Shown in pieces: positions 31,765 through 40,885 of a DNA stretch of 42,627 nucleotides (within the stretch, counting starts at the first letter, position 1; every line of letters begins with the position of its first letter). This DNA comes from Mucilaginibacter agri (GTDB lineage Bacteria; Bacteroidota; Bacteroidia; Sphingobacteriales; Sphingobacteriaceae). Location of the stretch: the NCBI RefSeq assembly GCF_009928685.1, contig NZ_WWEO01000031.1:1-42627 (forward strand). The letters run 5' to 3'. A program made the position numbers and the translations under genes. The notes beneath the pieces were generated by a model that was given only the letters and a program-made list of their open reading frames with translations, made no database searches and was not told the DNA's origin.

Positions 31765-33822
31765 TTACCAGATCTTAATTCTATCTTCAGGCTTTTTGTA
31801 CATTTTATCGCCTGGTTGTACGTTAAATGCTTTATACCAAGCATCAACATTGGTAATAGGGCCATTGGTACGGAACCTTCCCGGTGAGTGCGGGTCAGTT
31901 TGTACTTGCTGAGCAGTAGCTTCAGGACGTTGCAAGCCTCTCCAAACCTGTGCAAACGACAGGAAGAAGCGTTGGTCTGGCGTAAAGCCGTCTATTTTAG
32001 TATTTGATTTACCTTCTTTGGTTTTCTTAAATGCCTCATAAGCAACATTGATACCGCCAAGGTCGGCAAGGTTTTCTCCCAAAGTAAGGCGGCCGTTTAC
32101 GTGCATCGTGTCAACAGCAACAAAGCCGTTAAATTGGTTTACCACCATATCTGCACGGGTTTTAAATTTATCTGCATCGTCTTTTTTCCACCAGTCGCGC
32201 AGGGTACCATCAGCGTCATATTGGCGACCCTGATCATCAAATCCGTGGGTCATTTCGTGGCCGATAACTGCACCGATACCACCGTAGTTGATCGCATCGT
32301 CAGCAGCAAAATCGAAGAAAGGGAATTGCAGAATACCTGCAGGGAATACGATCTCGTTATTTACCGGGTTATAATAAGCGTTAACGGTTGGCGGCGTCAT
32401 ACCCCATTCTGTTTTGTCAACCGGTTTGCCTAAACGGCCTACCATATCGGCATAGCTCCACGCACTAACGCGACGGATGTTACCAAAGTAATCGTTACGT
32501 TCGATGTCTAAACCGGTGTAGGTTTCCCATTTATCGGTGTACCCAATTTTAACGGTAAAGGCGTTCAGTTTTTTAAGTGCGCGCGCTTTAGTTTCCGGAG
32601 TCATCCAGTCTAAACGTTGGATACGCTCACCCAAAGTAACTTTAAGGTTATTAACCAGGCCTACCATGTAAGCTTTGGCAGCAGGGGTAAAGTATTTCTC
32701 AACATAAAGCTGACCTAATAATTCGCCCAAAGAACCATCAACTAACGAGGTCATACGCTCGTTACGCGGGGTTTGTACTTTCTGGCCGCTTAATACGCTG
32801 CTGTATTTAAACTGCGCATTAACAAACGGAGAGCTTAATGAACCTGCAGAACCTTTAAGGATGCTCCATTTTAAATAAGTTTTCCAGTCTTCAACCGGGG
32901 TAGCAGCCAATAATTGATCTGCTGATACCAGGAATGAAGGCGAAGAAACTAGCACAGTGTCCTGACCGGCTACTTTTAACTTAGGCAGTATTTGTGCCCA
33001 GTTTAAGTGCGGGGTAGTTTTGGTAAGATCTGCAACGGTTAACTTGTTATAGGTTTTGTTTGGATCGCGCATGGCAACGCGGCTCATCTGAGCTTCGGCC
33101 AGTTTGCTTTCCATTCCGAAAATGGTAGCCGCATTTTTTGTTGCTCCATCAGCAGAAGTACCTGTTAAGGTAAACAGATCTGTAATGTATTGTTTGTAGG
33201 CATCCTGGATGCGTTTAGTACGTGGATCTGATTTTAAATAATAATCACGATCTGGTAAGCTGGTACCGCCCTGGCCTAAACCAACAACGTATTTAGTTAC
33301 ATTCTTTGAATCCTGACGAACACCAAAGCTAAATAGCGGGCTACCAATAGCGTTGGCACGTTGGTAAACGATCTCGTTGATAACACCATTCAAATCAGAA
33401 ATGGCATCGATACGTTGAAGATCTGCTTTGATTGGATCGAAACCACGTTTTTCGATAGTTACGGTATCCATAGCGCTCGCATATAGATCACCAACGCGTT
33501 GTTTGATACTTCCTTTAGGCTGATTAGCAGTTTTGCTGGCTTCTTCTATTATGCCAAGCAACTTTTGTTTGTTACCATCGCGAAGCATTAAAAAGCTTCC
33601 CCAGCTGGTTTCTTTAGCCGGGATGGTGTTGGTTTTTAGCCAGCCGCCATTAGCATATTCAAAAAAGTCGTCGCCTGGTTTAACAGCCGGATCCATATTG
33701 GCCGGATCAATAAATTTCTTTGGAGCCGGGGCTTTTTTGGCGTGGTCGCCGGTGCCGGCAAATGTGTTAGCAGTAAAGCATAGTGCCCCTGCAAGCATTA
33801 GATGCGTAAATTTTGATTTCAT
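31765..33822 (-). CDS. M13 family (neprilysin/PepO-like) metallopeptidase, copy 1
   Basis: A 685-residue secreted zinc endopeptidase with signal peptide (about 1-22, ending NTFAG). The C-terminal catalytic domain carries the zinc motif HEMTH in GAVIGHEMTHGFDDQGRQYD, the ENLADLGG motif with the third zinc-binding glutamate, and the conserved end DAWYKAFNVQPGDKMYKKPE...IKIW with tryptophan as the last residue. The cysteine in ALCF is not in a proper lipobox. M13 enzymes cut oligopeptides and small proteins in the periplasm or outside the cell. A paralogue of identical length follows upstream (34060). It has its own terminator. Confidence 0.95.
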   Translation of the reverse strand: MKSKFTHLMLAGALCFTANTFAGTGDHAKKAPAPKKFIDPANMDPAVKPGDDFFEYANGGWLKTNTIPAKETSWGSFLMLRDGNKQKLLGIIEEASKTANQPKGSIKQRVGDLYASAMDTVTIEKRGFDPIKADLQRIDAISDLNGVINEIVYQRANAIGSPLFSFGVRQDSKNVTKYVVGLGQGGTSLPDRDYYLKSDPRTKRIQDAYKQYITDLFTLTGTSADGATKNAATIFGMESKLAEAQMSRVAMRDPNKTYNKLTVADLTKTTPHLNWAQILPKLKVAGQDTVLVSSPSFLVSADQLLAATPVEDWKTYLKWSILKGSAGSLSSPFVNAQFKYSSVLSGQKVQTPRNERMTSLVDGSLGELLGQLYVEKYFTPAAKAYMVGLVNNLKVTLGERIQRLDWMTPETKARALKKLNAFTVKIGYTDKWETYTGLDIERNDYFGNIRRVSAWSYADMVGRLGKPVDKTEWGMTPPTVNAYYNPVNNEIVFPAGILQFPFFDFAADDAINYGGIGAVIGHEMTHGFDDQGRQYDADGTLRDWWKKDDADKFKTRADMVVNQFNGFVAVDTMHVNGRLTLGENLADLGGINVAYEAFKKTKEGKSNTKIDGFTPDQRFFLSFAQVWRGLQRPEATAQQVQTDPHSPGRFRTNGPITNVDAWYKAFNVQPGDKMYKKPEDRIKIW

Positions 33823-34009
33823 AAATTAATTAAGGTCCGAAATTTAGTTATTTATCAACTAAATACTCAAACCACATAGACCCTAAATATGCGCCTGTGT
33901 TACTGATAACTAAAACTTTATTGTTGAAATATTGACTCGCGATTGGAGTAAAGTGGCGTAATGTTTTAGTAACGAATGAGATACCGCTTTGTAATAATCT
34001 TGTGTCACA

Positions 34010-34035
34010 AAAAAAGCCCCGGCATACCGGGGCTC
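34010..34035 (-). terminator. Intrinsic terminator of the second M13 gene
   Basis: The stem AGCCCCGG/CCGGGGCT (34015-34022 with 34027-34034) encloses the loop CATA and is followed on the minus strand by a seven-base T run. It sits 25 bases past the stop of the gene ending at 34060, matching the placement of the terminator behind copy 1. Confidence 0.9.
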
Positions 34036-34059
34036 TGGGATTTAAAAAATTAAGACTGT

Positions 34060-36117
34060 TTACCAGATCTTAATGCGGTCTTCGGGTTTCTTATACATTT
34101 TGTCGCCCGGTTGTACGTTAAATGCTTTGTACCATGCATCGATATTTGAAATCGGAGCGTTGGTTCTATATTGCTCTGGCGAGTGCGGATCTGTCAGAAT
34201 ACGTGACGATGCCGACTCTGGCCTTTGGTTACTTCTCCAAACTTGAGCCCAAGATAGGAAAAAACGCTGATCTGGCGTAAAACCATCGATTTTTGGTCCG
34301 CTTTGGCCTTGTTTAGTTTTCTTGAAGGCTTCGTAAGCAACGTTTAGGCCACCTAAATCGGCTAAGTTTTCGCCCAAGGTTAAACGACCATTTACATGGA
34401 TGGTATCTAATACGGTAAACTGGTTGTATTGATCAACCACCATGTCGGCACGCAGTTTAAATTTATCTGCATCGTCTTTTTGCCACCAGTCGCGCAGGGT
34501 ACCGTCAGCATCGTACTGACGACCTTGATCATCAAAACCGTGGGTCATTTCGTGACCGATAACAGCACCTATACCACCGTAGTTAACAGCGTCATCAGCA
34601 CCAAAATCAAAGAACGGATATTGTAAGATACCAGCCGGGAAAGTGATCTCGTTAGTGGTTGGGCTGTAAGAAGCGTTTACGGTAGGAGGCGTCATACCGA
34701 AGCGTTTTTCGACAGGCTTGCCAATGTGGCCTACCATTTCGTTATATCTCCAGGTAGAAATGCGGCGCAGGTTACCGGCATAGTCGTTACGCTCGATAAT
34801 TAAGCCAGGGTAGGTCTGCCATTTATCCGGGTAGCCGATTTTAACACCAAAAGCATCCAGCTTTTTAAGTGCACGTGCTTTAGTTTCGGCGGTCATCCAG
34901 TCTAAACGTTTAATACGATCGCCTAAGGTAACTTTAAGGTTATTCACCAAACCAACCATGTAAGCTTTGGCGGCAGGGGTAAAGTATTTCTCTACATAAA
35001 GCTGGCCCAATAACTCGCCGATGCTGCCATCAATTAATGCAGACATACGCTCGTTACGTGGAGTTTGCACTTGCTGGCCGCTTAATACACTGCTGTATGC
35101 AAAACTTGCTTTTACAAACGGTGAGCTTAACGAGTTTGCAGAACCGCGCAAAATCTCCCAGCTCAGGTATACTTTCCAGTCTTCAACCGGTGTAGCCGCT
35201 AAAAGCTCGTCGGCAGTTTTAAAGAAATCTGGCTGACGAACCAAAATAGTGTCTTGGCCGCCTGCTTTCAACTTAGTCAAAATATCGCTCCAGTTTAAGT
35301 GAGGAGTTGTTTTGCTGAAATCAGCCACTAAAAACTTGTTATAAGTTTTGTTAGGGTCGCGCATAGCCGTGCGGCTTAGTTGCGCTTTGGCTAATTTGCT
35401 TTCGAGATCAAAAATGGTGGTCGCGTTTTTCGTCGCTGCATCCTGGCTGGTACCGGTTAGGGTAAATAAGGTCGCGATATACTGTTTAAAAGCATTTTGA
35501 ACCTTTACAGAACGGGCGTCGCTTTTTAAGTAATAATCGCGGTCGGGTAGGCTAGTGCCGCCCTGGCTTAGGCTTATTACGTATTGCTTAACATGTTTAG
35601 GATCTTGCGAAACGCCAAAGCCAAACAATGGGCTGCCTTCGCCGGCTGTACGCTGGTAGGCCATTTCGTTAATTACGCCTGCCAAGTCGCTTATCTTTGC
35701 AATACGTTGAAGATCAGCTTTAATTGGATCGAAGCCGCGTTTTTCGATAGTTACGCTATCCATACCACTGGCATACAGGTCGCCCACACGTTGTTTAACG
35801 CTGCCTTTAGGCTGGCCGGCTTTGTTAGCGTCGTTAAGAATGGTTAATACTTTTTGAGTGTTTTCGTTACGCAGAATATTAAAGCTGCCCCAACGGGTTT
35901 CTTTCAAGGGTATCTCGTTTTTTTTAACCCAGGTACCGTTTGCGTATTCGTAAAAGTTATCACCCGGTTTAACAGAAGGATCCATATTGGCCGGATCAAT
36001 ATATTTCTTAGGCGGAGTTGGTGCTTTGGCACCATCGCCGGTTGGGCCCGAGGCATAAGCGTTGGCAGTAAAGCACAACGCACCTGCAAGCATTAAATGG
36101 GTAAGTTTTGAGTTCAT
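34060..36117 (-). CDS. M13 family (neprilysin/PepO-like) metallopeptidase, copy 2
   Basis: A 685-residue paralogue of the adjacent gene, with the same signal peptide type (LTHLMLAGALCFTANAYAS), the same HEMTH zinc site, the ENLADLGG motif and the same last 20 residues. Differences concentrate in the N-terminal half and near the active cleft, for example NAYYNPVNNE in copy 1 versus NASYSPTTNE in copy 2. This suggests different substrate choice. The two genes are direct tandem duplicates separated by 237 bases, each with its own terminator. ATG start at 36115-36117. Confidence 0.95.
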   Translation of the reverse strand: MNSKLTHLMLAGALCFTANAYASGPTGDGAKAPTPPKKYIDPANMDPSVKPGDNFYEYANGTWVKKNEIPLKETRWGSFNILRNENTQKVLTILNDANKAGQPKGSVKQRVGDLYASGMDSVTIEKRGFDPIKADLQRIAKISDLAGVINEMAYQRTAGEGSPLFGFGVSQDPKHVKQYVISLSQGGTSLPDRDYYLKSDARSVKVQNAFKQYIATLFTLTGTSQDAATKNATTIFDLESKLAKAQLSRTAMRDPNKTYNKFLVADFSKTTPHLNWSDILTKLKAGGQDTILVRQPDFFKTADELLAATPVEDWKVYLSWEILRGSANSLSSPFVKASFAYSSVLSGQQVQTPRNERMSALIDGSIGELLGQLYVEKYFTPAAKAYMVGLVNNLKVTLGDRIKRLDWMTAETKARALKKLDAFGVKIGYPDKWQTYPGLIIERNDYAGNLRRISTWRYNEMVGHIGKPVEKRFGMTPPTVNASYSPTTNEITFPAGILQYPFFDFGADDAVNYGGIGAVIGHEMTHGFDDQGRQYDADGTLRDWWQKDDADKFKLRADMVVDQYNQFTVLDTIHVNGRLTLGENLADLGGLNVAYEAFKKTKQGQSGPKIDGFTPDQRFFLSWAQVWRSNQRPESASSRILTDPHSPEQYRTNAPISNIDAWYKAFNVQPGDKMYKKPEDRIKIW

Positions 36118-36203
36118 CGTTTAGTTTAATATGAAAGTTTGAAATTAGCGATTGCACCTGCATGTATCCAAGTAACAATTTAGTGGGGGAGGGCAGCGGC
36201 AGT

Positions 36204-36290
36204 TTATTGGGTTATTAAGTTATTGGTTAGTTGATGTTTGTGTTGTTACGCTCTGCACCTAATAACTCAGTAGCTTAATAACTCAACAAC
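36204..36290. repeat. Inverted GTTATTAAG microrepeat pair upstream of valS
   Basis: The left arm (36204-36233) reads TATTGGGTTATTAAGTTATT and continues. The right arm (36258-36290) contains AATAACTCAGTAGCTTAATA and ACTCAACAAC. CTTAATAACTCAAC pairs with GTTATTAAG in the left arm. The gap is about 24 bases. It sits between the divergent M13 copy 2 and valS genes and could form a hairpin in the DNA or in a leader. Confidence 0.58.
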
Positions 36291-36316
36291 AACTTACTCA
36301 TTTAAATCAAAAACCT

Positions 36317-36324
36317 TATTTTTG
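36317..36324 (+). promoter_or_regulatory. Predicted -7 box of valS
   Basis: TATTTTTG is an exact TAnnTTTG match. The ATG chosen for valS begins 6 bases after it, suggesting a leaderless or near-leaderless transcript. No -33 TTG was found at the usual spacing. Confidence 0.38.
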
Positions 36325-36330
36325 CAAACT

Positions 36331-38964
36331 ATGAGTATTTCTAAGTCCTACGAGCCCAAAGAAGCGGAAGCAAAGTGGTATAATTACTGGCTAACAAATG
36401 GTTTTTTCAGGTCGGTGCCCGATGAGCGCGAACCGTACACCATTGTTATACCACCACCCAATGTTACCGGGGTTTTGCATATGGGCCACATGCTTAATAA
36501 TACTATACAGGATGTGCTGATCCGCCGTGCCCGTATGCAAGGTAAAAATGCCTGCTGGGTACCCGGTACCGACCATGCCAGTATTGCTACCGAAGCTAAA
36601 GTTGTTGCCTTATTAAAAGAGCAAGGCATCAACAAAAAGGATCTTACCCGCGACGAGTTTTTGAAGCATGCCTGGGTTTGGAAAGAGAAATACGGCGGTA
36701 TCATCTTAGAACAATTAAAGAAACTTGGCGCATCGTGCGATTGGGATCGTACCCGTTTTACCATGGAAGACGACCTGAGCGATGCCGTTATCGATACCTT
36801 TATCCATCTATATAAAAAGGGCTGGATCTACCGTGGTGTACGCATGGTTAACTGGGATCCGCAAGGTAAAACTGCGGTTTCTGACGAAGAGGTTATCCGT
36901 AAAGAAGTTAATCAGAAATTATACTATATCAACTATCCGGTTGTTGGCGAAGATGCGCAGGTTACCATAGCAACAACCCGTCCTGAGACCATTATGGCCG
37001 ATGCTGCGGTGTTTGTTAATCCTAACGACGAACGCTATACTCACCTACATGGCAAGAGTGTATATATCCCTTTAGTTAACCGCGAAATTCCGATTAAAAC
37101 GGATGAGTACGTTACGATGGATTTTGGTACAGGTTGCTTAAAAGTAACGCCTGCACACGATCTGAATGACTATGAGCTGGGCCAAAAGCATCATCTTGAG
37201 GTTATCGATATTTTAAATGACGACGGTTCTTTAAATGATCTTGCTCAAATATTAGTAGGTGAAGATCGTTTTGCTGCCCGTAAAAAGATTGCCACCCTAT
37301 TAGAAGAAGCAGGTGTACTGGCTAAAGTTGAAGAATATAAATCGCAGGTTGGTTTCTCAGAACGTACCAACGCCGTGATTGAGCCGCGCCTTTCTATGCA
37401 ATGGTTCTGCAAAATGGATCAGATGGCTAAGCCAGCATTGGAAGACGTTTTGAACGGCGATGTAAAGCTGATTCCTGAGAAATTTGTAAATACTTACCGT
37501 CACTGGATGGAGAACGTTCAGGACTGGTGTATTAGCCGCCAATTGTGGTGGGGCCAACGCATCCCAGCCTGGTACTTGCCTAACGGGAAATTTGTCGTAG
37601 CCAAAACTGCCGAAGAAGCCTTAGAGGAAGCAAAGCTACTGACAACCGACAACGCGAACCTCACAACTGCCGACCTTCGTCAGGAAGAAGACGTTGTTGA
37701 TACCTGGTTCTCGTCATGGTTGTGGCCAATTTCTGTTTTTGATGGCTTTAAAAATCCCGACGGTGCGGATATTAACTATTACTACCCAACCAACGATCTT
37801 GTAACCGCCCCTGAAATCTTATTCTTTTGGGTAGCGCGTATGATTATGGCCGGGCACGAATTCCGTGGGCAAAAGCCGTTTACCAACGTTTACCTAACCG
37901 GTATCGTAAGGGATAAGTTGGGCCGCAAAATGTCTAAATCATTAGGTAATTCGCCAGATCCGCTGGAGCTAATCGAGAAATATAGTGCTGATGGTGTGCG
38001 TGTTGGTATCCTCCTTTCGTCGCCTGCAGGTAATGACCTGATGTTTGATGATAGCTATTGTGAGCAGGGCCGTAATTTTGCCAATAAAGTATTAAACGCC
38101 TTCCGTTTGCTTAAAGGCTGGGAGGTTGATGATAAACTCGAAAACACTAATCAGGTAGCGATCGATTGGTTTGCCAGCCGATTTAATGAAGCATTGAAAG
38201 ATATTGAGGAAAACTTTAATCAATACCGTCTTTCTGAGGCTCTGATGGCTACTTATAAGTTAGTATGGGACGATTTTTGCGCCTGGTATCTCGAAATGAT
38301 CAAACCAGCCTATCAACATCCAATTGATAGCGCCACATACAAAGCTACAATCAGCTTTTTTGAAGACGTATTAAAGTTGCTTCATCCGTTTATGCCATTC
38401 ATAACCGAAGAGTTATGGCACGACGAAATATTTGGGGAACGAACAGAGTCTGATTGCTGCATTGTGGCGAAAATGCCTACAGTTGGGCAAATAAATCCAC
38501 AGTTAATTTCGGAGATAGAATCTGTTAAACAAATTATCTCTGGGGTTCGCAACATTCGTAACAGTAAACAAATTTCTCCTAAAGAAAGCCTCGAACTGGC
38601 AGTTAAAGCTAATTCTACTATCAATTACAATGCTTATTTACCTATGGTGACCAAATTGGGCAACGTTAGTAAAATTAGCTTTGTAACCGAGCAAATACAG
38701 GGTGCTGCGAGCTTTATGGTTCTTACCGATGAATTCTATATTCCATTGGCTGAAAACGTAGATCCGGTGGCTGAAAATGCCCGCTTGCAAAAAGAAATGG
38801 AATATCTGAAAGGCTTCTTAAAGTCGGTAGACGCCAAATTGAGCAACGAGCGTTTTATGCAGAATGCCAAGCCGGACATTATTGAAAATGAGCAGAAAAA
38901 GAAAGCTGATGCGGAGGCTAAACTAAAATTAATTCAAGATAGCCTGGCTGCTTTGGCAGGTTAA
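36331..38964 (+). CDS. valS: Valyl-tRNA synthetase
   Basis: A class I aminoacyl-tRNA synthetase that charges tRNA-Val in the cytoplasm, 877 residues from the ATG at 36331. The HIGH-type motif is HMGH at residues 50-53 within PPPNVTGVLHMGHML. The KMSKS motif is at residues 533-537. The editing domain lies between (around TTRPETIMADAAVFVNP), followed by the anticodon-binding domain. The C-terminal coiled coil near residues 810-877 is rich in Lys, Glu and Ala. The frame extends three codons to a TTG (36322), but that lies within the predicted -7 box. A strong terminator follows. Confidence 0.97.
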   Translation: MSISKSYEPKEAEAKWYNYWLTNGFFRSVPDEREPYTIVIPPPNVTGVLHMGHMLNNTIQDVLIRRARMQGKNACWVPGTDHASIATEAKVVALLKEQGINKKDLTRDEFLKHAWVWKEKYGGIILEQLKKLGASCDWDRTRFTMEDDLSDAVIDTFIHLYKKGWIYRGVRMVNWDPQGKTAVSDEEVIRKEVNQKLYYINYPVVGEDAQVTIATTRPETIMADAAVFVNPNDERYTHLHGKSVYIPLVNREIPIKTDEYVTMDFGTGCLKVTPAHDLNDYELGQKHHLEVIDILNDDGSLNDLAQILVGEDRFAARKKIATLLEEAGVLAKVEEYKSQVGFSERTNAVIEPRLSMQWFCKMDQMAKPALEDVLNGDVKLIPEKFVNTYRHWMENVQDWCISRQLWWGQRIPAWYLPNGKFVVAKTAEEALEEAKLLTTDNANLTTADLRQEEDVVDTWFSSWLWPISVFDGFKNPDGADINYYYPTNDLVTAPEILFFWVARMIMAGHEFRGQKPFTNVYLTGIVRDKLGRKMSKSLGNSPDPLELIEKYSADGVRVGILLSSPAGNDLMFDDSYCEQGRNFANKVLNAFRLLKGWEVDDKLENTNQVAIDWFASRFNEALKDIEENFNQYRLSEALMATYKLVWDDFCAWYLEMIKPAYQHPIDSATYKATISFFEDVLKLLHPFMPFITEELWHDEIFGERTESDCCIVAKMPTVGQINPQLISEIESVKQIISGVRNIRNSKQISPKESLELAVKANSTINYNAYLPMVTKLGNVSKISFVTEQIQGAASFMVLTDEFYIPLAENVDPVAENARLQKEMEYLKGFLKSVDAKLSNERFMQNAKPDIIENEQKKKADAEAKLKLIQDSLAALAG

Positions 38965-38986
38965 TTGCATAGTATCCGGATGTATG

Positions 38987-39028
38987 ATGTGTTAATTTTT
39001 CGGTAACGAAACGTTAACACATTTTTTT
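38987..39028 (+). terminator. Intrinsic terminator of valS
   Basis: The outer stem ATGTGTTAA (38987-38995) pairs with TTAACACAT (39014-39022). An inner hairpin TTTCG-GTAA-CGAAA closes the loop. A run of seven T residues follows. It lies 22 bases past the valS stop and just before the histidine kinase gene. Confidence 0.85.
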
Positions 39029-39061
39029 AACGATATATTTATATCACGGTACATCCAATTT

Positions 39062-40885
39062 ATGCCCGGTACGGTTAGTTTTTTTAATTTTTCTTTAAAT
39101 AAGATAATAAATAAGGAGCACTCCATTCTAGATCAGGCGCGTATACGCTTGTTATACTATGGATTATGCCTGGCTTTTGTGGCCTATACATCTATTATGT
39201 TAATGGTGTATGCCCAGGCAAGTACTATGTTTATTTACGTAGCGGCAGCTATCAACATAGGTATTATCGGCCTGTTTAAGTATCTCACCTGGAAGCCCGA
39301 CTGGCGACGTATTTCGCACGTTCTGCTAATCCTCATAACACTCATTAATCTCACCGACGTTTACGTTGTAATTCAGAGTGTGAACCTGGCAACTGTGCAG
39401 CTTATTATTATTATAGTGTTGCTTAGTTTTTACATGCTCGGACAAAGCTTCGGGATGTTTTATTCGCTGGTAAACATTATACCGGTGATTGCTTTTATGG
39501 TGCTTGATTACCATAGTAACTATATGGTAAGTTTTAAACCCGAGCGACTGGATGGTTCCGTTGGAATTATTACCGTACTGACAAATTTCATCCTCATCAT
39601 ATTTATTCATAGCCACTTTTATACTGCGTTTCTGAAGACTATTAAGCAGCTAAAGCAAACTGCAAAAGGTCAAACGAAGCTTAATGAGGAGCTTGAGATT
39701 GCCAGACAACGCGCAGAAAAATCGTCGCAGGCTAAGTCTGAGTTTCTTTCCACCATGTCGCACGAGATCCGCACACCTTTAAATGCGGTTATCGGGATGA
39801 CCAACCTGTTAATGATGGGCAACCCTCGTCATGATCAGAAAGAGAATATCGATATCCTTAAATTTTCGGCTAATAATCTGCTAGCCATTGTAAACGATGT
39901 GCTCGATTTTAATAAGATTGAGTCGGGCAAAATTGTGTTCGAAAACATCCGTTTTAACCTCGACGAGTTGATGCACAATATTTGCGGCGGGCAACAAATT
40001 AAGGCCAGTGAAAAAGGTCTGGATTTTCATTTACATGTAGATGAGCAGTTAAAATACCGCAACGTAATTGGCGATCCAACGCGTATTACACAGGTTATTT
40101 TTAATCTTGTTAGCAACGCAATTAAGTTTACCGAGCAGGGTAATATATGGGTTAATGTTACGTGCATCGAAGATCGCCACGATCGCGTTACGATTAGCTT
40201 CTCCATTAAGGATACAGGGATAGGCATCCGTAAAGAAAATCTGCAAAGTATTTTCGAAGCCTTTGCGCAAGAGTCGAGCACAACTACTCGTGAGTATGGT
40301 GGTACTGGCTTAGGCTTGGCTATTGTTAAACGCTTGCTTGAGCTGCAAGGCGTTAATATGTATGTTGAAAGTAAGCTTGGCGCCGGATCGGAGTTTTCAT
40401 TTAATATGGAACTACCTGTGCCTACAGATGAATTGGAAACGGTAAAATCAAAAGCAATTGAAAATATCCCGGTAGTGCGTGCTAATCAGCCTGTGACGGC
40501 CAACTTTAGTGATACTAAAGTGCTGATTGCTGAAGACAACCCGGTGAACGTGATGTTAATGAAGAAGCTTTTATCCAAGTGGGACATAACGCCAACCTTT
40601 GCAGAAAACGGCGCACGTGCGGTTGAACTTGTGCAATATGGCAACTTCGATATTGTTTTAATGGATTTACAGATGCCGATAATGAGCGGTTTTGAGGCTT
40701 CTATGGAGATCAGGAAAATGCCCGACACAAAGAAGGCAAGTTTGCCGATAATTGCTTTAACGGCGTCTGCGCTGGCGGATATCAGAGAGCAGGTATTTAA
40801 TTCTGGCATGAACGATTATGTTTCCAAGCCATTTAAACCAGATGAGCTACGGGCAAAAATGGAAGGGTTACTTACCCTCGTTTAA
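39062..40885 (+). CDS. Membrane hybrid sensor histidine kinase with C-terminal receiver domain
   Basis: A 607-residue protein. The N-terminal 200 residues contain about six membrane helices with short loops and no large periplasmic sensor, so it likely senses membrane state or an intramembrane ligand. A coiled linker (about 198-222) leads to the HisKA domain with phosphohistidine H234 in MSHEIRTPLNAVIGM. The ATPase domain has N-box NLVSNAIKFTE, DTGIGI and GGTGLGLAI. The receiver has phosphoacceptor D535 in VLMDLQMP and a conserved lysine in YVSKPFKPDE. It could phosphorylate the stand-alone receivers found at 13578 and 15473, but distance makes that a guess. The 3' end overlaps the convergent gene by 18 bases. 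Confidence 0.95.
   Translation: MPGTVSFFNFSLNKIINKEHSILDQARIRLLYYGLCLAFVAYTSIMLMVYAQASTMFIYVAAAINIGIIGLFKYLTWKPDWRRISHVLLILITLINLTDVYVVIQSVNLATVQLIIIIVLLSFYMLGQSFGMFYSLVNIIPVIAFMVLDYHSNYMVSFKPERLDGSVGIITVLTNFILIIFIHSHFYTAFLKTIKQLKQTAKGQTKLNEELEIARQRAEKSSQAKSEFLSTMSHEIRTPLNAVIGMTNLLMMGNPRHDQKENIDILKFSANNLLAIVNDVLDFNKIESGKIVFENIRFNLDELMHNICGGQQIKASEKGLDFHLHVDEQLKYRNVIGDPTRITQVIFNLVSNAIKFTEQGNIWVNVTCIEDRHDRVTISFSIKDTGIGIRKENLQSIFEAFAQESSTTTREYGGTGLGLAIVKRLLELQGVNMYVESKLGAGSEFSFNMELPVPTDELETVKSKAIENIPVVRANQPVTANFSDTKVLIAEDNPVNVMLMKKLLSKWDITPTFAENGARAVELVQYGNFDIVLMDLQMPIMSGFEASMEIRKMPDTKKASLPIIALTASALADIREQVFNSGMNDYVSKPFKPDELRAKMEGLLTLV

Noticed and set aside
31765..33822. M13 peptidases as lipoproteins because of the cysteine in the signal peptide
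   Set aside because: The residues before the cysteine (GAL) do not fit a lipobox, which needs a small residue at -1. A normal signal peptidase I site follows.
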